Source: Xanthobacter autotrophicus (lineage in GTDB: Bacteria; Pseudomonadota; Alphaproteobacteria; Rhizobiales; Xanthobacteraceae). Taken from it: 64,000 nt of DNA. The stretch covers positions 248,001 through 312,000 of the forward strand of contig NZ_VAUP01000015.1 of assembly GCF_005871085.1 (NCBI RefSeq), written 5' to 3'. The notes under the pieces are model-generated. The model was not told the DNA's origin, did no database searches, and worked only from the letters and a program-made list of their open reading frames with translations. The translations under genes and the position numbers were made by a program. Shown here piece after piece: positions 44,498 to 56,300 of this stretch (its first letter is position 1; the number at the start of each line of letters is the position of its first letter).

Positions 44498-45775
44498 ATG
44501 ACAGCCCCCGCCGTCGCAACCAGCGACCGCATCGTCGACCCAAACGGCGACCTGCCCGTCACCCTCGCGGACGTGGAGGCGGCGCGGACGCTGGTGAGCG
44601 GCGCGGTTCTCCACACGCCGACGCTGCACGCTCCGCGTCTGTCCGCCCTGACCGGCGCGGACGTGTATGTGAAGTACGAGAATTTCCAGGTCACCGCCTC
44701 GTTCAAGGAGCGCGGCGCGCTGGTGAAGCTGGCGCGCCTCACCCCCGAGGAGGCGCGGCGGGGCGTGGTGGCCATGTCGGCCGGCAACCACGCCCAGGCG
44801 GTGGCCTATCACGGTACGCGGCTGAAGATTTCCACCCTCATCGTCATGCCCGAGACGACCCCGCAGGTGAAGGTGGCCGCCACCGAAGCCTTCGGCGCCG
44901 AGGTGGTGCTGTTCGGCGAGACCGTGGCCGACGCCTTCGAGGAGGCGACGCGCATCTCCAAGGCGCAGGGCCGCATCTTCGTCCACCCCTATGACGACGC
45001 GGACGTGATCGCGGGCCAGGGCTCGCTGGCGCTGGAAATGATGGAGGACGGGCCGGCCTTCGACGCCGTGGTGGTGCCCATCGGCGGCGGCGGGCTCATC
45101 GCCGGCATGGCGCTGGCCTTCGCCGGGCGCTCGCCAGCGACGCAGGTGGTGGGCGTGGAGACCCAGCTCTATCCCGCCATGTGGTCAGCCATGACCGGCG
45201 AGGCGCGCCCCTGCGGCGGCCCGACGCTGGCCGAGGGCATCGCGGTGCGCGACGTGGGGGTTATCACCTCGCAGATCGTGAGGCGCCTGGTGCCCCATGT
45301 GGTGCTGGTGGACGAGACCGCGCTGGAGCGGGCGGTGAATGCCTTCCTCATGCACCAGAAGACGCTGGCCGAAGGCGCCGGCGCCGCCGGCCTTGCGGCG
45401 CTCCTCGCTGAGCCCGAGCGCTTCCGCGGCAAAACGGTGGGGCTCGTGGTCTCCGGCGGCAACATCGACCCGCGCATGATCGCCGGCATTCTGTTGCGCG
45501 AGTTGGAGCGGGAAGAGCGCATCGTCTCTTTCCGGCTCACCATCCTCGACCGGCCGGGCATGCTGGGGCGTATTGCCACGCTGCTCGGCAAGCTCGGCGC
45601 CAACATCCTGGAGGTGCATCACCGACGCACCTTCCTCGACGTGCCGGCCAAGGGCACGCGGCTTGACCTCACGGTGGAGAGCCGCGACCAGGCCCATGCC
45701 GAGCTGATCCAGAAGGCGCTGGAGGGCGAGGGCCTGCCGGTGCAGCGGCTGGGCGCAGGCGGCGCCGACTGGTGA
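44498..45775 (+). CDS. ilvA: Threonine ammonia-lyase with C-terminal ACT domain
   Basis: A 425-residue PLP enzyme of the serine/threonine dehydratase family, deaminating threonine to 2-oxobutanoate. The PLP lysine is in FQVTASFKERGALVKLARL, the glycine-rich phosphate loop is VVVPIGGGGLIAGMALAF, and residues about 345-420 form an ACT-like regulatory domain (SFRLTILDRPGMLGRIATLL, then GANILEVHHRRTFLDVPAKG). The length matches the one-ACT type. The regulatory ligand is unknown. It lies 22 bases after hemB. Confidence 0.92.
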   Translation: MTAPAVATSDRIVDPNGDLPVTLADVEAARTLVSGAVLHTPTLHAPRLSALTGADVYVKYENFQVTASFKERGALVKLARLTPEEARRGVVAMSAGNHAQAVAYHGTRLKISTLIVMPETTPQVKVAATEAFGAEVVLFGETVADAFEEATRISKAQGRIFVHPYDDADVIAGQGSLALEMMEDGPAFDAVVVPIGGGGLIAGMALAFAGRSPATQVVGVETQLYPAMWSAMTGEARPCGGPTLAEGIAVRDVGVITSQIVRRLVPHVVLVDETALERAVNAFLMHQKTLAEGAGAAGLAALLAEPERFRGKTVGLVVSGGNIDPRMIAGILLRELEREERIVSFRLTILDRPGMLGRIATLLGKLGANILEVHHRRTFLDVPAKGTRLDLTVESRDQAHAELIQKALEGEGLPVQRLGAGGADW

Positions 45776-45840
45776 TGCCTTGATCTTGCGCCGCAGGGTA
45801 GCCCTCACCACCTGAAGGTGTCGGAAGGAGTCTTCGACCC

Positions 45841-46386
45841 ATGAGCAACACGAGCGACACGTCCCGCGAGCAGCCCCCCTACGGCTATCCGGACGGTGCG
45901 CGTCCATACGCCTATGATCCGGTGGCGCAGCCGGAATTTTTCGAGGGCGTGCTCTCCCGCCGGCTCATGGCCTTCTTCATCGATGCCGCGATCGTCGTCG
46001 GGGCGGTGGTGCTTTTCTATATCTTCGTCCTGCTGATGGGGCTGGTGACGTTCGGCCTGAGCTGGATCGCCTTCTTCTTCATCTGGCCAACCTTCGTCAT
46101 CGTAGCGCTGGCCTACAACGCCATCACCCTCGGCGCGCCGGCCTCGGCGACGCTGGGCATGCGACTCATGGATATCGAGGTGCGCACCTGGTACGGCGCG
46201 CCGTGCTATTCCGTGCTCGGCGCGGTGCATGCGGTGTGCTTCTGGGTGTCGGTCTCCATCTTCACGCCGTTCGTGCTGCTGGTGGCCCTGTTCAACGACC
46301 GGCGCCGGCTGCTGCACGATTTCCTCGTGGGCACGGTGGTGGTGAACAACGCCATCCGCGCGGACGCCTTGCGATACAGGCGCTGA
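45841..46386 (+). CDS. RDD family membrane protein
   Basis: A 181-residue protein with a Pro/Tyr-rich cytoplasmic start (residues 1-35) and three or four hydrophobic segments. The RDD-type signature is SRRLMAFFIDAAIVVGAVVL near residue 40, with GAPASATLGMRLMDIEVRTW in the middle and ALFNDRRRLLHDFLVGTVVV at the end. RDD proteins act in ion or solute transport, but the substrate is unknown. The gene lies 65 bases after ilvA and 80 before bpt. Confidence 0.85.
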   Translation: MSNTSDTSREQPPYGYPDGARPYAYDPVAQPEFFEGVLSRRLMAFFIDAAIVVGAVVLFYIFVLLMGLVTFGLSWIAFFFIWPTFVIVALAYNAITLGAPASATLGMRLMDIEVRTWYGAPCYSVLGAVHAVCFWVSVSIFTPFVLLVALFNDRRRLLHDFLVGTVVVNNAIRADALRYRR

Positions 46387-46466
46387 ATTTTGCGCGCTGA
46401 GGCACCTTCGCCTTTGACCTCGTCCCGCACAGCGGCGATGCTGTGTGTTCTTGAGGCAAAGACGTC

Positions 46467-47216
46467 GTGAGCGAGCATCCGCGCGATACACCGCAATTCT
46501 ATCTGACGGCCCCTTCCCCATGCCCGTACCTTCCGGGACGAGAGGAGCGGAAGGTGTTCACGCACCTTGTTGGCGACAAGGCCGCCAGCCTCAATGATGT
46601 GCTCACCCAGGGCGGGTTCCGGCGCAGCCAGTCCATCGCCTACCGCCCGGCCTGCGAGGGCTGCAAGGCATGCGTGTCGGTGCGAATCTGCGTGGATGAC
46701 TTCACCGCGAGTCGCAGCTTCCGCAGGGTCCAGGCCGACAATGCGGACCTGATCGGGCAGATCAAGCCGGCGACCCCCTCGTCCGAGCAATATGCCCTGT
46801 TCCGCAGCTATGTCACCGGCCGCCACGGCACTGGCGGCATGGCCGACATGAGCGTTCTCGACTACGCCATGATGGTGGAGGATACTCACGTCCACACCCG
46901 TCTCGTGGAATACCGCAAGCGCGGGCCGGACAGCCGCATCATCCCCCGCGGCACCGGCGACCTTATGGCCGTGGCGCTGACGGATGTGCTCACCGACGGC
47001 CTGTCCATGGTCTATTCCTTCTACAACCCGCAGGTGCAGAACCGTTCCCTCGGCACGTTCCTGATCCTTGACCACATCACCCGGGCGCGGCAGATGGGCT
47101 TGCCGTACGTGTATCTCGGCTATTGGGTTCAGGGCTCGCGCAAGATGGATTATAAGCGCCGCTACTTGCCCCAGGAGCGCCTGACGCCCCACGGCTGGGA
47201 GCGTGTGGAAAAATAG
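46467..47216 (+). CDS. bpt: Aspartate/glutamate leucyltransferase (Bpt)
   Basis: A 249-residue aminoacyl-tRNA-protein transferase of the Bpt/ATE family, which adds leucine to N-terminal Asp or Glu and so marks proteins for ClpAP degradation. The N-terminal half has the Cys pair in [20 protein letters not shown], and the C-terminal GNAT-like half has [20 protein letters not shown] and [20 protein letters not shown]. Length and motifs fit Bpt. The stop lies in the beginning of the possible long form of marC. Confidence 0.92.
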   Translation: MSEHPRDTPQFYLTAPSPCPYLPGREERKVFTHLVGDKAASLNDVLTQGGFRRSQSIAYRPACEGCKACVSVRICVDDFTASRSFRRVQADNADLIGQIKPATPSSEQYALFRSYVTGRHGTGGMADMSVLDYAMMVEDTHVHTRLVEYRKRGPDSRIIPRGTGDLMAVALTDVLTDGLSMVYSFYNPQVQNRSLGTFLILDHITRARQMGLPYVYLGYWVQGSRKMDYKRRYLPQERLTPHGWERVEK

Positions 47217-47244
47217 CCCCTGCGGGGCGCAAGGGGGCGTGCGC

Positions 47245-47922
47245 GTGGGCTATTTCAGTAATTCCGTCAATATCTTCCTTGCTGTCTTCGCCGCTCTCTT
47301 CCCAATCGTGAACCCGCTCGGCGGGGCTCCGATCTTCCTCAATTTTGTCCGGGGCTGCTCCGCGCCGACGCGGGAACTGCTGGCTCGCAGCGTGGCCGTC
47401 TACGGCTTCCTGATGCTGCTCGGCTCGCTGATCATCGGTGCGCAGGTGCTCCTCTTCTTCGGCATCACCTTGCCGGTGCTGCGGGTGGCCGGCGGCGTGG
47501 TGGTGACCTCCGTGGGCTGGAACCTGCTGCATCAGGGCGACGAGCCGGCCAAGCGCGCCGACGGCACGCCGCTGGACGATGCCCACGCCAAGGACCAGGC
47601 TTTCTACCCCCTGACCCTGCCGCTCACGGTGGGTCCCGGCTCCATCGCCACCACCATCGCGCTGGCCGCCAGCCACAGATCCACCTTCGAGACCGATCTG
47701 GCCATGTCCGTGTCGTCCCTCATCGGGGCGGTGGCGGGGCTGATCGGGGTGGCGCTCACCGTCTATTTCGCCTTCCGGGAGGCGCCTACCATCGAGCGCG
47801 TGCTGGGCAAGAACGGCACCAACGTGCTGGTGCGGCTGTTCGCCTTCATCCTGTTCGCCATCGGCGTGCAGATCATCTGGCTCGGCGCGCGGGACCTGCT
47901 CGGCGAGATCCCGAGGCGGTGA
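47245..47922 (+). CDS. marC: MarC family membrane protein
   Basis: A 225-residue, six-helix inner-membrane protein of the MarC/NAAT family. It shows VNIFLAVFAALFPIVNPLGG near the start and YPLTLPLTVGPGSIATTIAL in the middle. GTG at 47245 has AAGGGGG at 7-base distance; a GTG at 47203 would overlap bpt. A hairpin follows directly. Despite the name, a role in drug resistance is not established; some members are linked to amino-acid export. Confidence 0.85.
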   Translation: MGYFSNSVNIFLAVFAALFPIVNPLGGAPIFLNFVRGCSAPTRELLARSVAVYGFLMLLGSLIIGAQVLLFFGITLPVLRVAGGVVVTSVGWNLLHQGDEPAKRADGTPLDDAHAKDQAFYPLTLPLTVGPGSIATTIALAASHRSTFETDLAMSVSSLIGAVAGLIGVALTVYFAFREAPTIERVLGKNGTNVLVRLFAFILFAIGVQIIWLGARDLLGEIPRR

Positions 47923-47951
47923 GGTATACTGCCAGACAGGGCAGTCATACC
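47923..47951. terminator. Stem-loop directly after marC
   Basis: An 11-bp stem with one bulged base (GGTAT-ACTGCC / GGCAGT-C-ATACC) and a 6-base loop starts right after the marC stop codon. Only CTT follows. It is a probable weak terminator or mRNA-end hairpin. Confidence 0.45.
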
Positions 47952-48025
47952 TTCGCAGCTATGACTGAGTTTGGTTCCGCCTGCTAGAAGACTGGGAATC
48001 CCCAGAGCCTCAGGCAGGAGTTCCC

Positions 48026-49063
48026 ATGTCCCATCCGAACCACCCCATCCGCCGCGTCGCCGTGATCGGAGCCGGGACCATCGGCGCGAGCTGGGCCGCG
48101 CTGTTCCTGTCGCGCGGGCTCGACGTGGTGGTGAGCGACCCGGCGCCGGGGGCGGCCGAAGCCACCCAGCGCCTCATCTCCGCCGCCTGGCCGATCCTGA
48201 TGGAACTGGGCGGAGAGGCGTGGATAGACCCTACCAGCTGGCGCTTCGAGCCGGACCCGGTGAAGGCGGTGGCGGGCGTCGATTTTGTGCAGGAGAACGC
48301 GCCCGAGCGCTATGAGCTGAAGCAGAAGCTGTTTCCCGCCATCGACGCGGTGCTGCCGCCGGAGGTGGTGATCGCTTCTTCCTCCTCCGGACTGCTGGTG
48401 AGCCGCATCGCCGAGGGCTGCCGCTATCCCGAACGCTGCATCATCGGCCACCCCTTCAATCCACCCCACCTGATCCCGCTTGTGGAGGTGGTGGGCGGCG
48501 AGAAGGCGAGCCGCGCCGCCATCGACACCGCCATGGCCTTTTACAAGGCCATGGGCAAGCACCCCATCGAGATTCACAAGGAGGTCGCCGGCCACGTGGC
48601 CAACCGGCTGCAGGCGGCGCTGTGGCGCGAGGCCATCCATCTGGTGGCGGAAGGGGTGGTTTCGGTGGCGGACGTGGATGCGGCCGTGTCGGAAGGCCCC
48701 GGCCTGCGCTGGGCGCTCATGGGCCAGAACATGACATTCCACCTGGGCGGCGGCGAAGGCGGCCTTGCCCACTTCATGCACCACCTTTTGCCGGCAGTGG
48801 AAACCTGGTGGGACGACCTCGGCTCGCCGAACGTCACGCCGGAGCTTCAGGCCAAGCTTGTGGAAGGGGTGACGGCGGAAGCCGCCGGCCGCTCCATCAC
48901 TGAACTGGCGCAGCGGCGCGACACCCTGCTGACGCAGATCGTGGCGCTAAAGCGCGCGCATGATGCACTTGAGGAGAAGCAGGATCTGAACAGGCGGCTG
49001 GACGAGGCGCTGGAGGAGAGCTTTCCCTCCAGCGACCCGGTGGCGGTCCACAAGGCGGACTGA
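48026..49063 (+). CDS. 3-hydroxyacyl-CoA dehydrogenase family protein (carnitine dehydrogenase-like)
   Basis: A 345-residue NAD-dependent dehydrogenase. The Rossmann loop is VAVIGAGTIGASWAALFLSR, the catalytic His region is IGHPFNPPHLIPLVEVVGG, and the helical C-terminal domain has HVANRLQAALWREAIHLVAE. The pattern is nearest to L-carnitine dehydrogenase and related short hydroxyacyl dehydrogenases; no carnitine genes are adjacent, so the substrate is open. After about residue 295 a coiled tail follows and the protein ends in LDEALEESFPSSDPVAVHKAD without its last residue being conserved, a motif I have seen on unrelated alphaproteobacterial proteins. Confidence 0.8.
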   Translation: MSHPNHPIRRVAVIGAGTIGASWAALFLSRGLDVVVSDPAPGAAEATQRLISAAWPILMELGGEAWIDPTSWRFEPDPVKAVAGVDFVQENAPERYELKQKLFPAIDAVLPPEVVIASSSSGLLVSRIAEGCRYPERCIIGHPFNPPHLIPLVEVVGGEKASRAAIDTAMAFYKAMGKHPIEIHKEVAGHVANRLQAALWREAIHLVAEGVVSVADVDAAVSEGPGLRWALMGQNMTFHLGGGEGGLAHFMHHLLPAVETWWDDLGSPNVTPELQAKLVEGVTAEAAGRSITELAQRRDTLLTQIVALKRAHDALEEKQDLNRRLDEALEESFPSSDPVAVHKAD

Positions 49064-49068
49064 GGGCA

Positions 49069-49101
49069 GATCCCCTCTTCCCGTTCAAGGAAGAGGGGAT
49101 C
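49069..49101. terminator. Strong stem-loop between the dehydrogenase gene and eno
   Basis: A perfect 13-bp stem (GATCCCCTCTTCC / GGAAGAGGGGATC) with loop CGTTCAA lies between two convergent genes, 5 bases after the first stop and 14 after the eno stop. It probably serves both directions. Confidence 0.7.
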
Positions 49102-49115
49102 CACGGTTTGAAGAC

Positions 49116-50528
<1,413 letters not shown>

Positions 50529-50655
50529 CTATTGCGCCTGCGAAGGGGGCCTGTCGCGTTCCAGGCCGGCTTCGCCGCAAAACGGCCGGACGGCGGTTGA
50601 ACATTGCGGCCCGCGCGGGTAGAGCACCCGCTCTTCCGCCGCAGGATCAAGAGAT

Positions 50656-51108
50656 ATGACCGATCGCCCGCTGCAGCTCGGCGTCAGCGCCGCCCTGCCC
50701 GCCTCGCCGGAGGAGGCGGTGCTCGACCGCGTGCCGAACCCGCACCCGGACGTGGACTATGTGGCGCGCTTCACATGCCCGGAATTCACCTCGCTCTGCC
50801 CGGTGACGGGGCAGCCGGATTTCGCCCACATCGTCATCGACTATGTGCCCGATCAGTTCCTGGTGGAGTCCAAGTCGCTGAAACTGTACCTCGGCAGCTT
50901 CCGCAACCATGGCGCTTTCCATGAGGACTGCACCGTGGCGGTGGGCAAGCGGCTGGTGGACTTGTTGAAGCCTCGCTTCCTGCGCATTGCGGGCTACTGG
51001 TATCCGCGCGGCGGCATCCCCATCGACGTGTTCTGGCAGACCGGAAAACTGGCCGAGGGCGTGTGGTTGCCGGATACGGGGGTTGCGCCCTACCGCGGTC
51101 GCGGGTGA
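50656..51108 (+). CDS. queF: NADPH-dependent preQ0 reductase (QueF)
   Basis: A 150-residue unimodular QueF that reduces 7-cyano-7-deazaguanine to preQ1 in queuosine synthesis. The catalytic cysteine and aspartate are in [20 protein letters not shown], and the family motif [20 protein letters not shown] follows. It is the short YkvM type. The DUF1835 gene follows after 70 bases; no other que genes are in the window. Confidence 0.95.
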   Translation: MTDRPLQLGVSAALPASPEEAVLDRVPNPHPDVDYVARFTCPEFTSLCPVTGQPDFAHIVIDYVPDQFLVESKSLKLYLGSFRNHGAFHEDCTVAVGKRLVDLLKPRFLRIAGYWYPRGGIPIDVFWQTGKLAEGVWLPDTGVAPYRGRG

Positions 51109-51178
51109 AGCTGTTGCCTCCGGAGCCGTCGACACCAGAACAATCCGAGCGGACCGGGGAGGACGGAGGGCACGGGTC

Positions 51179-52204
51179 ATGCCGAAGCTCATTGTCACCA
51201 ATGGAGAATCTGCCGCCGAACGCCTGCGCGCGGCGGGGATCAAGGGCCATATCCTGCCGTGGCAGGACATGCTCCACGACGGGCCGGTCCCCCCGGGCAC
51301 CGACCTTGAGGAGGTGTCGGACGTGCGCGCCGATTTCCTTTCCGAGGCGCTGGGCCTGCCCTTTGACGAGGTGCGGGCGGATTTCGCCCATCGCGACGCC
51401 CAGGTGGAGGTGCATGTCGCCTATGCGCACGTGGAGTTGTGGTTTGAGCACGACCTGTTTGACCAGCTCCAGCTGATCCAGCTCCTCGCCTATTTCGCCC
51501 ACGAGCCTGAGCGCATGGGGCTGAGCCTGGTGCAGGCCTCGCACTATCTCGGGGTCATGGCGCCAGACGAGATGCGCGCTCTGGAGGCGCATCGCACGCC
51601 GGTCACCCATCTGCAGCTGGAGACGGCGCGGCAGGCCTGGGAGGCTTTCACCGCTCCAACCCCGCGGCCGCTCGTGGCCTTCGCCGGGCAGGCGCACGCG
51701 TCCCGCGCCTTCGAGGCGCTGCCCCATCTGGCCCCGGCGCTCCATCGGCTCATCGCCGAGTTGCCTGCCCCCAAGAGCGGACTGTCGCTGACCGAGGAGC
51801 GAATCCTGCGGCGGCTTCAGGATGGGCCCATGAAGGTGGCGCACCTCTATGGCGCCGTCCATTCCATGGACGAGGCGCAGTTTCTTGCCGACCTGCCCTT
51901 CTTCCTGCGCCTCGACGGGCTGGCCTTTGCCCATGAGCCGCTGATCTTCGGCCTGCCCTTCCGCTCCAGCGAGGCGGCGGGCATGCGCTTTTCCCCCGGT
52001 GACGACAGTACGGCCGAGCGCTCCTATCGCGCCTACGCGTCGGCCGAGATCGAGCTGACCCCTACCGGCGCGGCGGCGTTGAAGGGCCATTTCGACCATG
52101 CGTGCCAGAATGCGGTGGACCGCTGCATCGGCGGCACCCACCTGATGCCCGGCGCCATGTGGCGTTTCGACAGGACCTCCGGTACCCTCGTGCTACCGAA
52201 CTAG
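51179..52204 (+). CDS. DUF1835 domain protein
   Basis: A 341-residue protein whose N-terminus matches DUF1835: LIVTNGESAAERLRAAGIKG, then the region ILPWQDMLHDGPVPPGTDLE and VELWFEHDLFDQLQLIQLLA. The C-terminal part is a helical DUF3658-like region including LTEERILRRLQDGPMKVAHL. Function is unknown. ATG at 51179 starts just at the first strand. Its TAG stop overlaps that of the convergent AI-2E gene in the shared CTAG. Confidence 0.82.
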   Translation: MPKLIVTNGESAAERLRAAGIKGHILPWQDMLHDGPVPPGTDLEEVSDVRADFLSEALGLPFDEVRADFAHRDAQVEVHVAYAHVELWFEHDLFDQLQLIQLLAYFAHEPERMGLSLVQASHYLGVMAPDEMRALEAHRTPVTHLQLETARQAWEAFTAPTPRPLVAFAGQAHASRAFEALPHLAPALHRLIAELPAPKSGLSLTEERILRRLQDGPMKVAHLYGAVHSMDEAQFLADLPFFLRLDGLAFAHEPLIFGLPFRSSEAAGMRFSPGDDSTAERSYRAYASAEIELTPTGAAALKGHFDHACQNAVDRCIGGTHLMPGAMWRFDRTSGTLVLPN

Positions 52205-53217
52205 GATTTGGCTCGGTCCGGCGTCGCCTCCTGCTCGCCATGGGCCTTGAAGGCGGCGAAGGCGAGCACGGTGAGGGGCGTGGCGAGCACCACGCCGAGG
52301 GCGCCGAATACATTGCCGAACGCCACCACCGCGAACAGCGTCACCGCCGGCGGCAACGACACCATGCGTTGCTGGAGCAACGGGGTGATCACATTGCTCT
52401 CCGACTGCTGCACGATGACGAACACCAGCAGCGTCCACAGCCCCGAGTCCACCCCGAGCGTCAATGCGATGAGCACCGCGGGCGCCGCCGCCACCACCGG
52501 CCCGATCATGGGCACAAACTCGGCGAGTCCTGCGAACAGGGCGAGCGCGAGGGCCGAGGGCACCCCCACGATGGTGAGACCGATGAAGGTGAGCACGCCC
52601 ACCACCACCATGGCGATGAGCTGGGCCTTCAGGAAATGCCGCAAATCCTCGGAGACGGAGGCAAGCCGCCGCGCCGCCGCGGGCCGGTCCGCCTCGGCCC
52701 ACAGTGAGAGGAACATGAGGCGGTAGAGATCCGGCGAGACGGCGAAATAGATGCCGCCCACCACCACCAGAAAGCTGCCCAGCACCACCTGGAAGACGTT
52801 GCTGGTGAGGCCCTGCACCGCCGAGATCATCGTCTCGCCGGAGGGCGCCGCCGCCTCGGCCCGGCGCAGCAGATCATCGCTCATGCCTTCCAGATGGAAG
52901 CGCTGCTCGAAGGCTTTCCAGGCGGCGGGCAGCTCGTTGAACAGCTCGGTCACCTGCACCTGGATGGTGGAGCCGAACAGATACAGCGTGAGCCCGATGC
53001 CGCCGAACACCATGAGCGCCACCGGGAACACCGCATAGCGCTCGGGAAACCGGGTGAAGCGGGCGAACGGCTCCGCCAGCGCGTGCAGGGCCAGCGACAC
53101 CAGCATGGCCGCGAACACCTGGAGGATCACGTCGATGGTCTTGTAGGAGAAATAGGCGAGCGCAAGGACGATGCAGGCGACGGCCACGCGTCGCGCCACG
53201 ATCCAGTCGGAAGCCAT
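52201..53217 (-). CDS. AI-2E family transporter (PerM/YdiK type)
   Basis: A 338-residue integral membrane protein with about eight hydrophobic segments, typical of the AI-2E exporter family: VACIVLALAYFSYKTIDVIL near the start and LFAGLAEFVPMIGPVVAAAP in the middle, the latter matching the conserved EFIPxxGP motif. The name is broad; some members export autoinducer-2, others are Na+/H+ antiporters, and the substrate here is unknown. It is divergent from nothing close and lies 99 bases from the dnaE end. Confidence 0.87.
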   Translation of the reverse strand: MASDWIVARRVAVACIVLALAYFSYKTIDVILQVFAAMLVSLALHALAEPFARFTRFPERYAVFPVALMVFGGIGLTLYLFGSTIQVQVTELFNELPAAWKAFEQRFHLEGMSDDLLRRAEAAAPSGETMISAVQGLTSNVFQVVLGSFLVVVGGIYFAVSPDLYRLMFLSLWAEADRPAAARRLASVSEDLRHFLKAQLIAMVVVGVLTFIGLTIVGVPSALALALFAGLAEFVPMIGPVVAAAPAVLIALTLGVDSGLWTLLVFVIVQQSESNVITPLLQQRMVSLPPAVTLFAVVAFGNVFGALGVVLATPLTVLAFAAFKAHGEQEATPDRAKS

Positions 53218-53316
53218 GGTGTCTCTCTCGCTGGGGAAAGCGCTCTACCGCCTGTATAGCCCGAATGCACGGCGCCGCACATGTGCGGGTGAACGCAGGC
53301 GTCGGTTTTGGCGTTC

Positions 53317-56300
53317 CTACGCCGCCTCCACCGACACCACCCCCGGGATGGCCTTGATGGCCCCGGCGATCTGCGGGGAGATGGGGTATTTGCCGGGCAG
53401 GCTCACCTCCACCTCGGCCCGCGCATCCTCCACCATCAGGATCAGGCTGACCTCGCCCGATCCCGCATCCCCGGTCTTGCCGTCGGCAAGGCGGCGGGCG
53501 ATGCCCTCGATGGGCTCGGGGGAGCGCAGGAAGATGCGCAGACCCTTCTGGTGGCGGGTGGTGACGGGATCGAGCTTCTCGCAGGAATTGATGCGTACGC
53601 GCACATCCTCGCCGTTCAGCTCGGCCGCCACCATCATCAGCAGCGGCGTGCCCGGCTCCAGCAGGTCGCGATAGTGGGCGAGGCCTTCGGAAAAGATCAC
53701 CGCCTCGTAATGGCCCGAGGGGTCGGAGAGGCCCACGATGCCCATGCGGGTGCCGGACTTGGTGCGCCGCTCCTGCTTCGATACCACAGTGGCCGCCAGC
53801 CGCCCCGCCGCCGCGCCCGAGCGCACGGCGCGGGAGAAGTCCGAGAAGGACTGCACCCGCATCTTCTTCAACGCGTCGGCATAATCATCCAGCGGATGGC
53901 CGGTGAGGAAGAAGCCGATGGCGTCATATTCCTTCTGCAGCCGCTCCGAGGGCAGCCACGGCGCCACCTCCGGAATGGGCAGGGAGACGGCGGAAGGTCC
54001 GGAGCCGAACATGTCGTTCTGACCGGACTGGGCGTTCGCCTCCACGCGCTGGGCCTCGGCCACAATGGATTCGATGGCGGCAAAGGCCCGGGCGCGGTTC
54101 TTCTCCAGCACGTCGAAGCAGCCGGCGGCCATCAGGCTTTCCAGCGTGCGCTTGTTCACCAGCTTCACCGGCAGGCGCGAGGCGAAATCCGCGAAGCTCT
54201 TGAACGGCCGCGCGCCGCGCGCCGCTACCAGCGCCTCCACCGCCGCGCCGCCCACGCCCTTGATGGCGCACATGGCATAGATGATCCTGCCGTCCTTCAC
54301 CGCGAACTCGCGGGCCGACAGATTGATGTTGGGCGGCACCACCTCGATGCCGAGGCGCTGGGCCTCCTGCCGGAATTCCGCGAGCTTGTCCGTGTTGCCC
54401 ATGTCGAGGGTCATGGAGGCGGCGAGGAATTCGGTGGGGTAGTTCGCCTTCAGCCATGCCGTCTGGTAGGCGACGATGGCGTAGGCGGCGGCGTGGGACT
54501 TGTTGAAGCCGTAGTCGGCGAACTTGGCCAGAAGGTCGAAGATGGTGTCGGCCTGCGCCTTCTCGATGCCCCGCCCGGCGGAGCCGGAGACGAAGCGCTC
54601 GCGCTGCTTCTCCATCTCGGCGCGGATCTTCTTGCCCATGGCCCGGCGCAAAAGATCAGCCTCGCCCAGCGAATAGCCCGCCATAGCCTGGGCGATCTGC
54701 ATCACCTGTTCCTGATAGATGATGACGCCGAACGTCTCCTTCAGGTACGGCTCCAGCATGGGGTGGAGATAGTCCGGCTTGGCGCGGCCGTGCTTGCAGT
54801 CGCAATAGACCGGGATGTTGGCCATGGGGCCGGGCCGGTAGAGGGCCACGAGGGCGATCAGGTCCTCGACGCGGTCGGCCTTCATGTCCACCAGCGCCCG
54901 GCGCATGCCCGCGCTTTCCACCTGGAACACGCCCACCGTCTCGCCCTTGCCCAGCATGGCGTAGGTCTTGGGGTCGTCCAGCGGGATCTTGGAAATGTCC
55001 AGATCGATGCCGCGCTGGTGGATCAGCTTCACCGCCTTGTCGATGGTGGTCAGCGTCTTCAGGCCCAGGAAGTCGAACTTCACCAGGCCCGCCTGCTCCA
55101 CCCATTTCATATTGTACTGGGTGACCGGCATGTCGGACTTGGGATCGCGATAGAGCGGCACCAGCTCATGGAGCTTCCTGTCGCCGATCACGATGCCCGC
55201 CGCATGGGTGGAGGCGTGGCGGTTGAGGCCTTCCAGGCGCACCGCGATGTCGAAGGCGCGCTTCACCACCTCTTCTTGGTCGCGGGAGGCCTGGAGGCGC
55301 GGCTCGTCCTCGATGGCCTGCTTCAGCGTGACCGGATTGGCCGGATTCTGCGGCACCAGCTTGCACAGCTTGTCCACCTGCCCGTAGGGCATCTCCAGCA
55401 CGCGCCCCACGTCGCGCAGCACGCCGCGCGCTTGCAGGGTACCAAAGGTGATGATCTGCGCCACTTGGGCGCGGCCGTAGCGCTCCTGCACATAGTGGAT
55501 CACCTCGTCGCGGCGCTCCTGGCAGAAGTCCACGTCGAAGTCGGGCATGGACACGCGGTCCGGGTTCAGGAACCGCTCGAACAGCAGGCCGAACCGGATC
55601 GGGTCGAGGTCGGTGATCTGGAGCGAATAGGCCACCAGCGAGCCGGCGCCCGACCCACGCCCCGGCCCCACCGGAATGTCGTGTGCCTTGGCCCACTTGA
55701 TGAAGTCCGACACGATGAGGAAGTAGCCGGGGAACTTCATCTTGGTGATGACGGAGAGCTCGTAGGCGAGCCGCTCCTCATAGGTGGCGATATCCAGCCC
55801 CGGCGCCGGGCCATGCTTCTCGAGGCGCTGGGCAAGGCCCTCCCTGGCTTGCCGCTCCAGCTCGGCGGCTTCCTCGGCAAGCGGATCCCCGTCCCCGGCG
55901 CCGGAGGTGAAGCGCGGCAGGATGGGCTTCACCGTACGCACCCGGTGGGCGCAGCGCCGGGCGATCTCCACCGTGTTGGCCGTCGCCTCCGGCAGGTCAG
56001 CGAACAGGGCCAGCATTTCCGCACGGGTCTTGAAACGATGCTCCGGGGTCAGCCGGCGCCGGTCGCCCTCCGACAGCAGCCGGCCCTCGGCGATGCACAA
56101 AAGGCCGTCATGGGCTTCATAATCGGTCTTGCTGGCGAAGAAGGGCTCGTTGGTCGCCACCAGCGGGACGCCCTTGGCATAGGCGAGTTCCAGCAGGCCG
56201 GCTTCGGCCAGACGCTCGGCGTCGGTGTCGTGGCGCTGCACTTCCACATAGAGCCGCTCGCCGAACAGGGAGGCGAGCAGGTCGAGCCGCTCCGCCGCCA

